DNA of 64,000 nt from Ancylostoma caninum (lineage: Eukaryota > Nematoda > Chromadorea > Rhabditida > Ancylostomatidae), in contig JBAJFG010000113.1 of NCBI GenBank assembly GCA_037903475.1, positions 1-64,000 of the forward strand, in the 5' to 3' direction. The position numbers were made by a program, and so were the translations under genes. Below are positions 11,585 to 24,518 of this stretch, piece after piece. The notes below the pieces were generated by a model. It was given only the letters and a program-made list of their open reading frames with translations. It was not told the origin of the DNA and made no database searches. Positions within the stretch are counted from its first letter, which is position 1. Each line of letters opens with the position of its first letter.

Positions 11585-14500
11585 CTGCCAAAACACAGCA
11601 TATGCGCCAAGGAATGATCAGTGGACGGACAAATTAGACTGGATGGCAGAGTAGATAAAAACTAATGGGACTGGATATTCGAACCTCATGTTCCCCTCCC
11701 ACCCCCCACTAGAGTTAAACATATCGGATGCGGGCCCAGGCTGTTATTTATATCCTAGGTGCGGGCCCTTACAGACGAATGGGTTTTCTATATTTTGTTC
11801 CAAACGCAACGATATTTGAATATTCGTGCACGGTCCTCGTCTTTCTCACCACCCTCTTCGAATAGTATGCACTTTCTCGCGTTCTTTCACTCTCTGGGGT
11901 CTCTCCAACCAATTAACAAACTATCTATAAAAAAGGAGTCTTGTGCTCAAAACTGAATGTAAATAAAAAGTAAATTAAGATTGATAGTGAACTAGGCATG
12001 AACGTTTAGGACATGTATGGAAAATAGCATAGTAAAAAGAGAGACAAGAAGAGAGGAAGACAAAAAAGTAGAGTAGAGAACCTCTTGCGACAAAGACAAA
12101 GCAGATGACGGTCTAGCCAATTCTTCAGAATCTAGCAGCTAGTTTATGGAATTCCCGGATCCAGAAAATGTGATATCAAACTTTCCTTCCCAAATGAATT
12201 TCAATGTACAATGAGAAATGAACTTAAAAAGTGCATTTATCGCTCATCTCAGGGGCACACAACATATGCTCCCCTATACAAAAGCAAACTGAACAGTTGC
12301 ACGTGAGAAAAAGCACATTTCCGAGATATCACGTACGGAACACTAAAATTCCAGACGGGCATTTCATTTTAGATTCAAAGGTGTAATGTCATCTTGAACC
12401 AGTGCTCAGTGTCCAGAGTCAGGAGATTTTCTTAGCCACAGATACCCCAAAGGGCTTTGATTCAAAAAAAATCTGAGCGGTTGATAAAAAAAACCTTTCA
12501 AGGACAGACCTTTCAAAATCGGACAGAGGCCAGGATGAAAAAACAAAACTCTCCCTACAGGCCATTTTGCTGAAAGATTGTTGATTTAATTGCAAACGTG
12601 ACAGATGCGGTGTCGATCCCAACAAAGAAACCCCAAAGCGGAGGCGTTCAAGATGCTTAACCTTTTATCTCACCGGCTCAAATGACTCAACCAACGCAGC
12701 AGGTTGAGCCCACGTGTACTCGAGAACTTATGAAGAGGTAAAAACGAGCACGGCAGACACGCAAAAATCCTCTTACAACGCGAAAATGCCGTCGCTTTGA
12801 GAAAAACTGCGCACTTACAGCCTAATATTCAGTGCTGCCCGCAAGAAAGACCAATACATATTGCTCTTAAAACATATTATGACATGAGAGCAGAGTTCTC
12901 GCTCTCGTTCGAAATATTTCTGGACTTATTCGACAACATATTTGATCCCAATTGTGTCTTTCAGGCCTCCAATCAATCGCGAAAAGCACCAGGTAATCAA
13001 GCCAAATTGGGCTGAATAAGGACATTCATATTCAGCGCTTGCGTGCGTCATACGTGCGACTATATAAAGAAGTATGCGCAAAGATACACTCGTATATGCA
13101 TAGCGTATTTTATGCAATCACAACGAATAATAGAAACTCATTCATGAGCTTCCCTCGCGAGATTATCGTTACTTTTTGACGCACGCACGCATTGAGTATA
13201 AGTGGTCCGAGTCAACACAGATCTTTTCAAGCAGGTAAGATAAGATATGTTGGCCAAAGTGGACAACTAGCACATGTCGAGTGAGCTACCCGATAGCTCC
13301 ATGAAAGTTTCACGATTTTTGATACACACCAGCGTGGCAAGCAGCTTCAGGATCATTTTGTACATGAACCATGAGCATGAGAGTGGATATGCCTATGGGC
13401 GCTGCGTGAAGCGCTCTATATTAAATCCAAGGTGTTTTAATATTTTTCTATTTCCCAACCCAACAGCAACTTTGGTTGGGGCTATCATTATTTCATGGCG
13501 ATAGAAACTTGTTACTATTATAATACTCTACTGAGTGAATTTCTACTACTGTTCAGCCGAAAGATCACCATATTAACGGTAAATATTTCAAAATATCGGA
13601 AACAAAATACAGTAACAGTGGAAATTTTTTTACCGTGAAAGTTAAAAAACGAGTCTATGCGGGTAGAGAAGAACAGCGTCAGCTGGAATCTCGCAAAGGA
13701 AATCAATCCTAAATTAAGCGCTGAAAAACTAGATGGAAATAGTTCGAGGACTGTTTCAAATTTCGAAATGTTAAAATCAAAATGGAGTGTGAAAACAGAG
13801 CTCAGCTCAAATATACACATCAAAACACTCACGTAATGAGCTAAGATTTAAGGTTGAATAACCGCCAGATGTAGGAACGAAAAAAAAAAAGATAAATCGA
13901 TAGCGCATAGCGATGACCAGTGCACAGCACACAGATCATTTGATTTTTGTAAGCGCAACTGCCCAAAAGATGAGTTAGTTTTGTTGATCTTCTACCTACT
14001 ACAGCCAATTCAGTACAAAAAACTGCGGAAAAATGAAGGAAACTAATTCGCAAAGCAATGGAGAGCAAGATCAATAATCAATCCTGATCATGAGAAAAAA
14101 TATAAGAGAGAGTAACTCATGATGAAAGACAGATTTTTCTCTATTCCGTTGAAATTCCACTCCAAGCAGGAAGAGGTAGACTGGCAAGGGTAATTCAGAA
14201 TTTTAAAAACAGGTAGGCTTTCATTAAATGGGAGATTCTTCAATTGCAGCCAGAAAGCAAGCAAGAAAATTGGAATTCATAAGGAGGTACGAGCAAGGAT
14301 TGTAGACGTCATTTTTGGACAAAATTGACAGGTCTGCCAAATAAAATAGTCCTCGCATGACCTGCTGAGGAAGCTATGGAGGACAGTGAAAAAATTAAGA
14401 ACGCTAGTACATTGAGAAAGCAGGGATCTCGTTTTACTCCATCGCGGCGAGAGTATTTAAAAACAGCCAGGATCATCAAGAGATTCTACCACTTTTGGGG

Positions 14501-17500
14501 TGCGCCTCGCTCGTGCCGCATCGTCATTCCAGCACAAATCCCAGCACCTTAGCACCTCAGAGCTCCTTCATTACGAGCCATCTATTTGACAATCAGATTA
14601 TTAGCAGTTGAAATTCTTGCAAAAGTTTCTCTGGAAAGACCTAGAGCAGAAGCTGGGTGATGACCAAGAAAAATGACCTGCACCACTCCCCAAAAATAAC
14701 CATGTAAATCTTCAATCTTTTTTTAGAATCACACTCTGACACTTCGGCACATTGTTAAGGATCGCCTCGAACATCATAACCACGCAGCTGGCAATGTGTA
14801 AAATAGTTTTAACCTATTAATTCCTTTGAACCCATAAAATTTTCAAGGTTATGACGGATAATAAATGAGTGTAAAGCCTCCACGATGAGCCACAGATCGA
14901 CCTGACTAGGTTGGCGGATAGGCCTTGGCGTTCTGTCAGAATAGTCTAGGCCTTTTCGGCCTTGAACTCGATATTGGCAGGACGTTTGCCGATAGGGAAT
15001 AGAAGAACTTACCGATCTCAGGTACCATTTAACACAAGGATTTCTATGAATTTAAGACATAATGAGATTGAAGGACAGTTGAACATGCAGTTTGTTAAGC
15101 CTTAGCGTTCTTTCAGCTCTAAGCAACCTCAGGCTAGATAAGCTACCGATAGTTAGGCATAGATGGGGCACAAAAATATTTAAAATACGGAAGTTTTTTG
15201 ACGAAACATCCAGCAACCAACCCCTGAAAAACTGACCCCGGGTCACGATGAACGGCTAAAAAACGAACACTAAAAACCCACCACCATCTCTGCGGAGCGT
15301 CGTCGTCAGTGAATGTGTAGGAAAGATCCACGTGTGCCTCAGCAAGACTGCGGAGAGCAAACGCGACGGAGAGCGGGGCTGAGGAGCAGCGCGATTCGTA
15401 CGAGGGCGGAGCTGCGTCCTCCGCCGAGAGGTGGTGATCAATCAGCAGCTGATCACCGATAGCCACACTAAATACAACATGAAATCAATAAACACACTTC
15501 TCGTGCAGAGTTTTTTCCGCTCACCTGCAGAAAAAAGACGAGTTTTCTGGATGCTCGCCTACGAATTCGGCTGTGGTCCGGATTTCTCGAGAGGAAATCA
15601 TTGTTTGGTGGATAAATGAGGGGGTGGCCGAGTCCACATGAGAAAAAGTGGGATGGATAGAAGAGTTCGGCACACAGAAACCTGCTCTTTAGGAGGGTCT
15701 CGTGTAAAAAATGATTAAATCCCAGAAATTGCGAAATCTTTCGGATTTCTGGAAATTGGGAGCTGAGCTCTCCCCGTTTTCCTCAGGAATTGCAACATCT
15801 TCGTCGGAAATCGGATGAACCAATTTTCTTTCTGACACCAAACTTTCATGATGTTTGCTTGTAGATCCAGTGGAACCATGATTTTTGACATTGTTGACAC
15901 GCTTCTGGTCGGAGCCCACGAAAAACAAATGAACAGATGGTATGAGTATATGCTCAATCACATTAAATTTACGCTTGTAAGAAGTCAGTGAGCATGAATC
16001 GAAAAAAAATTGCAGTTTTCAGTATGACACACAGATGGAATGAAGTCATAGTAATGAAGCAGGATAACAGTATAGATCTGAAGATGTACTTTACACACTT
16101 TCCGGTTTCGGGGCTAAGAACTAGACCGATTGTGTGACTTCCTTGGTGCCCCCGGGTACTGGATCCTTTCATCACCAGTTCCCAAGGAAGTTTTAAAAGA
16201 TGTAGTACATGAGGAGTAGTTGATGAAGTGGAAGTGAGGTTAGAGTATGAGGAACTAAACAGTCGTGAATATGGAGGTAGTCCAGTAGAGAGAAGTATAA
16301 GACTACTCCAACTATTCTATTACCGTCTTATATCACTTGTTACCTGCCCAAATTGTTAACGGTAAGTCATGACGTCAGTAGATCTAGCTCGTTAATCAGG
16401 TCAGAGAAAGAAGACTACTGAGCAGAAAAGCAGTGAAAAAAGAAGAAATCAAAGAGAAATACAGCGAAAAAGGGGCTAAGGGGGGGGGGGTGGGAGGGGG
16501 TGCTTTGGACCACGCGATCACCGACACATGGAAAAAAATTAAGACCATGTATATGAAGATTGGAAAGGAACAGCAAAAGCGTAAAACTCAGCAAATCTAA
16601 TGCAGAAATCTTCGAAGCAGATTTATAGGTAAAAGGGAAAAGTTGCCGGATAACCTGTGGTAAGATAATAATAGAGAGAAAAAAAGGAAAAAATCATTCT
16701 CGAAAACAGATTTCTAATTTACAGCAGAGAACTAAATTCCAGGTTTTCTTGTTATTTTTGTTCAACTACTTTTTTTTATGAAATTGCGGTTTTCCTCTTA
16801 CTCTTTTTATCACTATTCAGACATAAGAAACTAGTACTTTCTTTGAAAAAACGAAAAAAAATGAGATAAAAACAGCATTAAAATTGGCTCCAAGCTTCCC
16901 CTAGATCTAAAGAAGTCAAACGTACAAAATGACTACTACCCACAGCATAGAACCGAACGATGCGCCAAGTTACATATAACATTTTAGAAAAGTGTTTGCC
17001 AATTAAAAATCGGTGAATTGGTATATTGAGATTTGATTCAGCGTTGGCTTTAGCACAACGTGAGCTGCGTTCTGTGCATCCAACTCCATACAAAAAATTC
17101 ACCAGTGACGGTTGCCTGCTCATCAACTCCGTGCGCAAGCTGGCGCTTCGTTGGATTCTTGGCACAGAGTGACCTGGCCACGAATGCATCATTGAAAATG
17201 ACCGTGTTAACATGCTAAAATGTACCCATTACCTGGTAACCATCAACATATTTACCCAAATGTGACGCTGCTTATACCCGGGCGCTATCCGTGGATAACG
17301 ATACCCATGTGTATGTCCTCTGCGACCACATACTTATGAATACAGCAAGTGTAGATTTGCCCATGAGCAGTACTTCCTACATTTTCGTAGGAACAATACC
17401 AAATTTTAAGATATCAACATTAAATTTTCAACTAAGAAAATGATTAATTAAAGAGATCTATAGCGGCATGAATCGCTTCCAAACAAGCCAGCCTGCTTCC

Positions 17501-19881
17501 ACTCCCTCTGCTGAGCGCAACCCGCAGCCCACAACCAGGCTAACCATGGAAAAGAGAAACATTTCTGGGAGAGCAGCTGGAACTATGATCCCGTATGAAG
17601 AAAAAGCATGCAGCTGTTCCAGTGGCGAACATTTCGAGCTCATATCAAACGAACAAATTGATGCCATTTAGACGAGCACTGGCTCAATGCCGACTCAAAA
17701 ATGCGGCGCCACAAGCTCCTTCTCCAGGAAATCAATTCTTAGTAAGCAAACCTATTTTTGAACAGCGGGGTAATGCCACTTGTCATGTGTCATCAACAAG
17801 CCAGTGACTAACTCCTACTTAGAAGTAACTTTAGGTTTTTAGTTGAGACCACAGTGTTTCGCAAAATCTGAAGCATCTCTGACTCACTCAAGAATCTGAA
17901 AAATCTCCGATGTCACACATGAATGAATATACCCGCAAAAATCTCAAGTACAACTCTTCAAGAATCTGTCACAGAAAGCGAAATTAGTTACAGCATAATG
18001 AGACCATCACAAGAGCTAACAAAGAAACACCGGGGACGAAAATAGTTCATCGTCAGACACCACAGCTGACGAAGAAGAATGTGGAACGATCTCTTCAGGA
18101 TGAATGGATATTCCCCTAACAATACTCATTCATTTGAGAAGTGGCAATGGCAGGACTCATAAACGCTCAAGAGAAGGCTTTAGACTTCCCATTCAAACAA
18201 AATTAGCGGTGTTCTCGAGTGAAATGTAATGTACTATGGCATTTTTAGCATTACTTGTCAAAGCCAACTGAGACAAACCTCTCAGACATGGAATGTTCGT
18301 TTGTAGCTTGTAAAACCGCCCACGTATTCTATTATAAATAAAGATTTTTATGAGCCCTGCAAGGTTTCCGTAAAATTTCCTTTAACATTCGAAGCCAATG
18401 ATGAAAAAATAACATCAAACAAACATTTATAAGGAAATTCTATTCCGGCGATACGAAAACCAAAATAACATACTTAACAACAAAAGTTCGAAAATCGAAC
18501 CGAGAAAAAAAAACGGTCTCATAATTGGGAGAAACAGTTTCAAGAGAACCAGTACGACATACTCAAAACAATTAGGATGAGAAAATATGGTACTATCATT
18601 CTTATGCCTTTAACAGGGCAGTCAGAATCAGCAGAAGGTCACTATACAGATCTCTAAATTTCTAGACAATTTCCAATTATGAGTGCTCTTTGGATAAGAG
18701 AAAAAAGATGCAACCGTTGGAGCTTAAAAGCTAACTTAACTGACTGGATAACGCCATTAGATGAAAACTAGAAAAATTTTGAACATTTAAAACTACATAT
18801 CTACATTTAGCAAATAACTACCCTTCCCATGTGGTGAACAATCATTGGTATGAGAACCAGCGTTAATATAACGTGAATAAACAGCAAATTTTGAGAAAAG
18901 AGAACAAGATGCATGCACAACAAACAGTTCTAAGGAACAGAGAAAAGGGTAAACACCCTACCAAGGTTTTTCAGGAACTTTGCAAGAGGAGATAAAAGAG
19001 CTTGACCATGAAGAGTGAAGTAACCGCTGGAAAAATGCAAAAAAAAAATATTTTTTAAGGACACTAGAATCCAGAAATAAAAACATATCTTCGTCCGCAA
19101 CTCCTTTTGTTTCAGAAGTAATTTGGACAAAACCAAAAACCTGATAAGGAGTAAGTTGGCATTTTAGAGAAGATTTCAGATGTAACTCATATCTCGCTCT
19201 CGGAAAACAAATTTGATGGGCTTGTTTACGAGGACAGAAACCAGAAATCAACTAAAACAACAGCCGTACTGGCCACCGGATATCCTGCATCACAGGCGTG
19301 ACCGCTATAGCTCAAATTTTTGAAAACATTTTTCTTATATTTTTTTTTCTGGTACCAGCCAAAAAAAAACATTTACGTGCATCACACAAAAAACTTTTAG
19401 TTTTTTGGTAAACATAGGTGAAAACTAACCATGCTCAACCAGAAATATTCAGAGACTATAACTACATCGATAGCGGGATAAGACTTCTAGCGATGGCGGC
19501 CCAGAAAGGTGTTTCTACAGGGTGTGACAAAAAAAGAAATTCTCAGCTAAACCTTCGCAAGCACTAATAAATCGCAGAATAAATTAATAGAAATAGATGA
19601 ATAGAGTAAAGGAAACAATTGTGTACATTAAGAAAGTGAAAGTGAGTCAGAGACAACAGCTAACAGTTTCCGAGACGATGAACTTCACCCATCCACACCC
19701 AGTAACCGCCACTAGTTCCTACAGAGATCTACTTCATAACATGTATAGTAACAAAATCAGGAACAAGAGCTTCCGGAAATGACACCAATTCCAACTGACC
19801 AGCAAGGCTATATGATTTTACTCCAGGATGTTTTTCCCAATATAACTCATTAGAAAACACGGACAAGAAGACTCGACGACG
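11585..19881. other. Intergenic, about 8.3 kb, no gene recognised
   Basis: AT-rich and free of recognisable exons. It holds a TATA-like TATATAAAG near 13062, a direct word pair GCCTTGGCGTTCTGTCAG (14922-14939) and GCCTTAGCGTTCTTTCAG (15099-15116), a GC-rich patch at 15280-15460, a G10 run with a second G-rich stretch at 16481-16500, and a dispersed element copy at 17.2 kb. Open frames at 15143-15466 and 17468-17671 have no supporting splice sites or domains. Confidence 0.45.
17185..17320. mobile_element. MITE-like element, dispersed family copy B (decayed)
   Basis: It begins TGCATCATTG, the same terminus seen inverted in copies A and C. It continues with ACCGTGTTAACATG and TTTACCC words typical of the family. 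The right terminus is eroded. Evidence is by shared words only. Confidence 0.4.
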
Positions 19882-22800
19882 TCACTCCTTCACTTCTGCC
19901 TTTGGCTTTCCATTTGGAGGTTTCGGTCCACCGCGTTTGACAACTGAAATAAGTAAGTTACGAAACCATGAAGGGTAAAAGAACGGAGGAGTACCGAAAT
20001 TAGACAAATGTTGAGAAATGTTGTTATCCTGAATCGACGTGTTGAAACTTCGCAGTATTGACAACAATTTCCGATTTTGCCCATGATATTAAATAAGACT
20101 TCACAAAATGGTAGGATAACAATTGTTCAAGCTCTTTAACGTTTACGGTCAGGTTACTGAGGGAAGTTACACAGACAGCTTCAACTTCGAGTAAGGTCAA
20201 TTTAGATAAATGCATACTTACGAGCAGAAACTCACATGTTCTATTCGTTTTATCCTTAAGCTTGGCTCTCTGCTGTGCCAGTGTCGCCTGTGGAATGACA
20301 TTTACCACTGTTCCAACCGCTTTCGTTCTTCCTTCGCGGAATACCATTCTGGTTCCTCAAAAATAAACCGTTGTGAAAAGACTAACTATATAAATTTCGT
20401 CACTATGTTTTATAGCGGTTACCTGGCCGTATATACTCAGGCAAACGAATGAACCTGAACATCACACGATCACGATCTCCAGTGCGCAACACCTCCTTGA
20501 AAGCACAGATTTCGGGCAAAATGAATAAGAAAGAGTTTAGAAATCACATTCTTCAAAGAACTGCTGTGAATCAGAAATTTTCAGCTAGATATGCTTGCTG
20601 CCTTGAGAGTTCTAGCCCGACTTAACTACTACAATATAAAAAAAAGAATCAAAAATGAATTATGCGCATAAACAGCGACCATGGTGTGAAAAACGATTAG
20701 AAATGAAGCGTGTTACATGCATTACTTTTGACCATGGATCAACAGACCAGCTTCAAAAAGGTTACAAAGCCTGTATTTCAAGGTCACAAGTAAGTAAACT
20801 ACATGAATATAAACATATAAACAACACAAAAAGTTACATGAGCTAACCTTAGTCATGCTGACAAGTGTTGCTGTCTGCCGTATTGATCCAATATGAAGCA
20901 TTGCCTGATAGTTCGGTTTTATAGTGGTTGGATGATGCAATATCAATATCTGGAAGCAAGTTCTTTTAAATTAAAAATACATTTACAAAACAATTGATAT
21001 CCAGTGATTATTTTAGAAAAAATATAAGAAGGTAGTCATTGTAGTTGCATCGCCACAAAGAAAAAAAAATAACTAGGATTCGTTCTATGCTATCTGCTTC
21101 CTTGTAGGCATCCTTCACTTTTACTCAAAAATAGTCCAAGTTAAGGAAAAAACAACATACTTCTGCCTCAAACATCATACTCGACACCGGATTCATCCGC
21201 GGATCCAGCATAACCATTCCTTTCCGGACTTCACGTTTCGTGATTTTCCTGAACGAACATAATTGGTTTACCACTTTTTTGCTATAGTCAGAAGAACGCA
21301 AATAAAGTACAAAGCAAGTTATATCAAAAATAAAAGGAGTTTTAAGACAAACAAGCAAGGTACTTCACAACAAACAGCCTACTGGAAAGCATACAGTAAA
21401 AGATAGACTGACTTATTTCATAAACATCACAAAGCCAACCTCAAGGCAAATGAAGCCGTCTGCCCACAGCGAACACTTGATACTGGCATTCGCTTTCGAT
21501 GGATAGATTTCACGGGCAGCGGCACAAATTCTCCCACAGAATTGGGGCCAAGTAACAGAGTGTCGTTGACTTTGATGGTTCCTGAGAGTACTGTTCCCGA
21601 CACAACCGTACCCACACCTTCCACCCAGTACACATCATCGATCTGTAAAGGACGAAGTGATATAGCAAGCAGAGAGCTAGAGGGGGCTTCTCCAATCATC
21701 CTCGAGATTACGGAACGATACAACAGCGAAAAATAGCTTCACCACGAAATCTCACCTGGAAATGAGCAGGATCATTTTCACAAAGTGTCCGCCTCAGTGG
21801 AACGATGTTCAAGAACTGTCTAAGAAGATCAAGGTTGGTGCCTTCTACATTGGACACTTGGAAGATGGGGCAAACTCTAGAAAAAAAAACAATCAAAAGT
21901 TAAAAACAATACCAACAAAACCAATAAAGACAAAATATTAGCATAGACTCATATAATCAAGCAAATTTGATGCGATTTTATGGCAGAAGCAGTCAAGATT
22001 ACCGTTTACTTGGGAAATTCACAGCCGCATGAATCACATCGTTTGTATTTCGTACCATTACAGGAAGTTTTCGAGCACCGGCACCTGAACAACAAGTTTG
22101 ATATCTGCAAAGAAAAATGAGTAGCTAAAACACTCTCACTTTTGACTAGTCGCCCAATATTCTTCATGGTTTCTTCAAGAATTTGAGGTGGGCACATATC
22201 AATTTTCGTGACCTGAAGTGAAATCGCTATATTTAATGAGGAAATGTGAACTTTGCGAAATGTTTATGTTGAAAAAGAACAAAACAATATTCAATAGATA
22301 ACAAAATCTTCGTAAAATACTCACCACGATGAAAACCGGTACAGATAGTGAGAGAGCGAGAGACAAGTGCTCTTTTGTTGTGCCAATAATACCCATATTT
22401 GCACCGACCTAAACAAATTATGAATAAAACGTGAGCGTGAACGTAAGTGCAATATCTGTGCTTGTCATCGTGCAAACAGAAAACGAAGAAAAAGCTAACC
22501 ATGAGCATCGTGTAATCAGGCATATGTCCTGTCATTCCGAATATCGTAGTTTTCAGGTACTTCTCATGCCCCGCCAAGTCGATGAAGGTTATCAGCTGAA
22601 AAGCATCGTAGATACGGTAACACGTAGCGAGCACATACCAATCAGAACAATAGCTCCAAGTTTCATGTAGAAAACTTCAAAAAATTACTAGAAAAATCTG
22701 CTCTGACACCCAATAAAAGTAAGTTATTCTTACCTTACTGCAGTCTCTGCTAATCTGCACCCAGTCAAGGTTATTGTTATGTGGATCCGGTTTATTAACC

Positions 22801-24510
22801 ACTTCGCCATGAATGTCAAATCCAAGAATATCGTTACCTACAGACGATGTTCGCCCAGATTCGAACTCGTGTTTGTGCCTTAGATAAAGTGTTTACGTTG
22901 TGTTCGATAAAAAAAAAACTCTTAAAATGATCTCAGACATGGCAGTGCACTGCAAAGAAAGGAAATTTTCACTCCTGCAGAGCAACTGTAAGGAAAATGA
23001 GAACGAACTGTACTCACCTAAACAACTTGGTTCGTGCCAAGCCTCGTCCATCATCAAGGGCACTGTGAGTTAATACTCCAAGCAAAGTGGATTTCCCTGC
23101 ATCTACGTTTCCTACCACAGCAACTCGTACCTATAAAAACAATCTTAGTCACATCACGCAAAGCCAAAACAAACAAACTATTGAAGGCGGCTCTAACTGG
23201 ATAATGTTCCAACCTCTATGAAATCCTCGCCTTTGGGAGGGTCTCTCACTAGCCACACTTCAGTAGACTTGCCACCATTGGTTCTTGTCTCTATCTTAGT
23301 ACCTAAATAGATTTATGTCCTAGGCAATAATCACTAAAAAAAGAGAAGGGAAGCACTGTATGTTATAAATACAGCTAGGAAGTGAAGGGACGAAGAAAGC
23401 CAGGTAATAAAATGAAACTTTAACAACCAAACAACATACCAACTGCTGGAATACTTGCGAGCGCTTTCACATGGTTAGCAACTGCAACTTCGAGATCCTT
23501 TGTTGGAATACCAGAGGCTACAAACAAAGGTATATACAATAATATTAAGAGATATCAATGTCAAGCTCCATTATTACAGTACTTTGACGTGTAACATAAC
23601 AAAATGACCTCACCTTTACCGCCAAGCTCTATAGGGACACCTATTTCAATGACAGTCTCGCCTTCACCCTCCAGGAGCATCTTCCGGAGATGGATAATAT
23701 ACTGTTCAATCTAAAAAAAACCTGACTAGAAAAAGATACTGAGCACTGGAGGAAAAAAGGCAGTTTAGCAGAACTATACCTCTTCTGGTTTATTCCTGAC
23801 CAGAAATAATGCATCAAGACCGCCGTCTTTAGCATTGGCATCATCCTCGTCGGAGTCTGCAAACTGGCAGCTATTATACAAAATATGCCCAAGGGTCATA
23901 AGGGAAATCCAACGCTAAAACTAACAACACATTGAAACGAAAAAAACTGACCTGACTGTAAAGAAATAGTATCAGGGCAAATTGTCTTCAAAATGAGATT
24001 AAATAGAAAAAAGCAAGGAAGGACTGGTAACAAAATTTAGCCAAATCTGAGATTTTGTGCTGCTAAACTAGGGATAAATCTACTCCAAATGAAGATTACA
24101 ATTTGCAAGGACAATATGAAACGTTATACAGAATTTTCTGCAGTAAATTAATGACTGCACACTGACAAGGTCACCTACGAGTAAAAGATGCTATGAAGAA
24201 TGGAACCTAGAAGAGATCTCTCACACAGGGGACTTACCCATACATGAAATGAGTTCACAAAGGAAATGCATTCAAGCTCACTGGTGATGACGTGTAAACA
24301 AGGGAGAAAAGAAGAAGAAAGACTCGAATGACTGCTAAACAGGGACGTACCATATAGTCCAGCCAATCCCTCTGCTGTCTGTTTAGTCTTGACAGCTCGC
24401 CCATTCATATTTGCATGCTGCGGCGATGACTTCTCCTTGGAGGCTTCAGTTGGAGTTGCATCCAGTTTTGTCTTCTCTTGATCCAGTTTTGTCTCTGATA
24501 TTCGATCCAT
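19882..24510 (-). CDS. cgp-1: GTPBP1/GTPBP2-type translational GTPase (CGP-1 homologue)
   Basis: Eighteen exons join in phase to 620 codons plus stop: 24510-24351, 23856-23780, 23710-23614, 23517-23440, 23302-23214, 23130-23018, 22878-22734, 22595-22500, 22408-22325, 22212-22140, 22084-22003, 21876-21756, 21642-21440, 21248-21161, 20949-20848, 20495-20423, 20355-20236, 19943-19882. The GTPase motifs are intact: P-loop GNVDAGKST (174-182), RTSSVG switch I region, DLAGH (259-263) and TKID (315-318). Domains II and III follow: [58 protein letters not shown] and [13 protein letters not shown]. These match the eEF1A/EF-Tu-like GTPBP1 family, which in mammals acts in translation and exosome-linked mRNA turnover. 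The N-terminus is charged and disordered, and shorter than in mammals. The basic [13 protein letters not shown] tail fits the family. Symbol given by homology. Confidence 0.95.
23952..23985 (-). other. Possible cryptic or poison exon inside cgp-1 intron 1
   Basis: A 34-nt segment is bounded by an acceptor-like TTTTGAAG and a good donor (TCAG then GTCAGT) within the first intron. Exon 1 joins exon 2 in phase without it. Including it after exon 1 would give a TGA in the fifth codon, so it would truncate the protein at the N-terminus. It may be a regulated poison exon or chance. Confidence 0.25.
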
Positions 24511-24518
24511 CTACAAAA
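24511..24518 (-). promoter_or_regulatory. Splice acceptor abutting the cgp-1 start codon
   Basis: The minus strand reads TTTTGTAG immediately followed by ATGG. A splice acceptor with no space before the initiator ATG is the pattern expected for a spliced-leader trans-splice site in nematodes. A conventional 5' UTR intron is the alternative. Confidence 0.55.

Noticed and set aside
15143..15466. Minus-strand ORF of 107 codons in a GC-rich patch
   Set aside because: Overlaps another open frame on the same strand, as expected of GC-rich DNA. No domain and no splice support.
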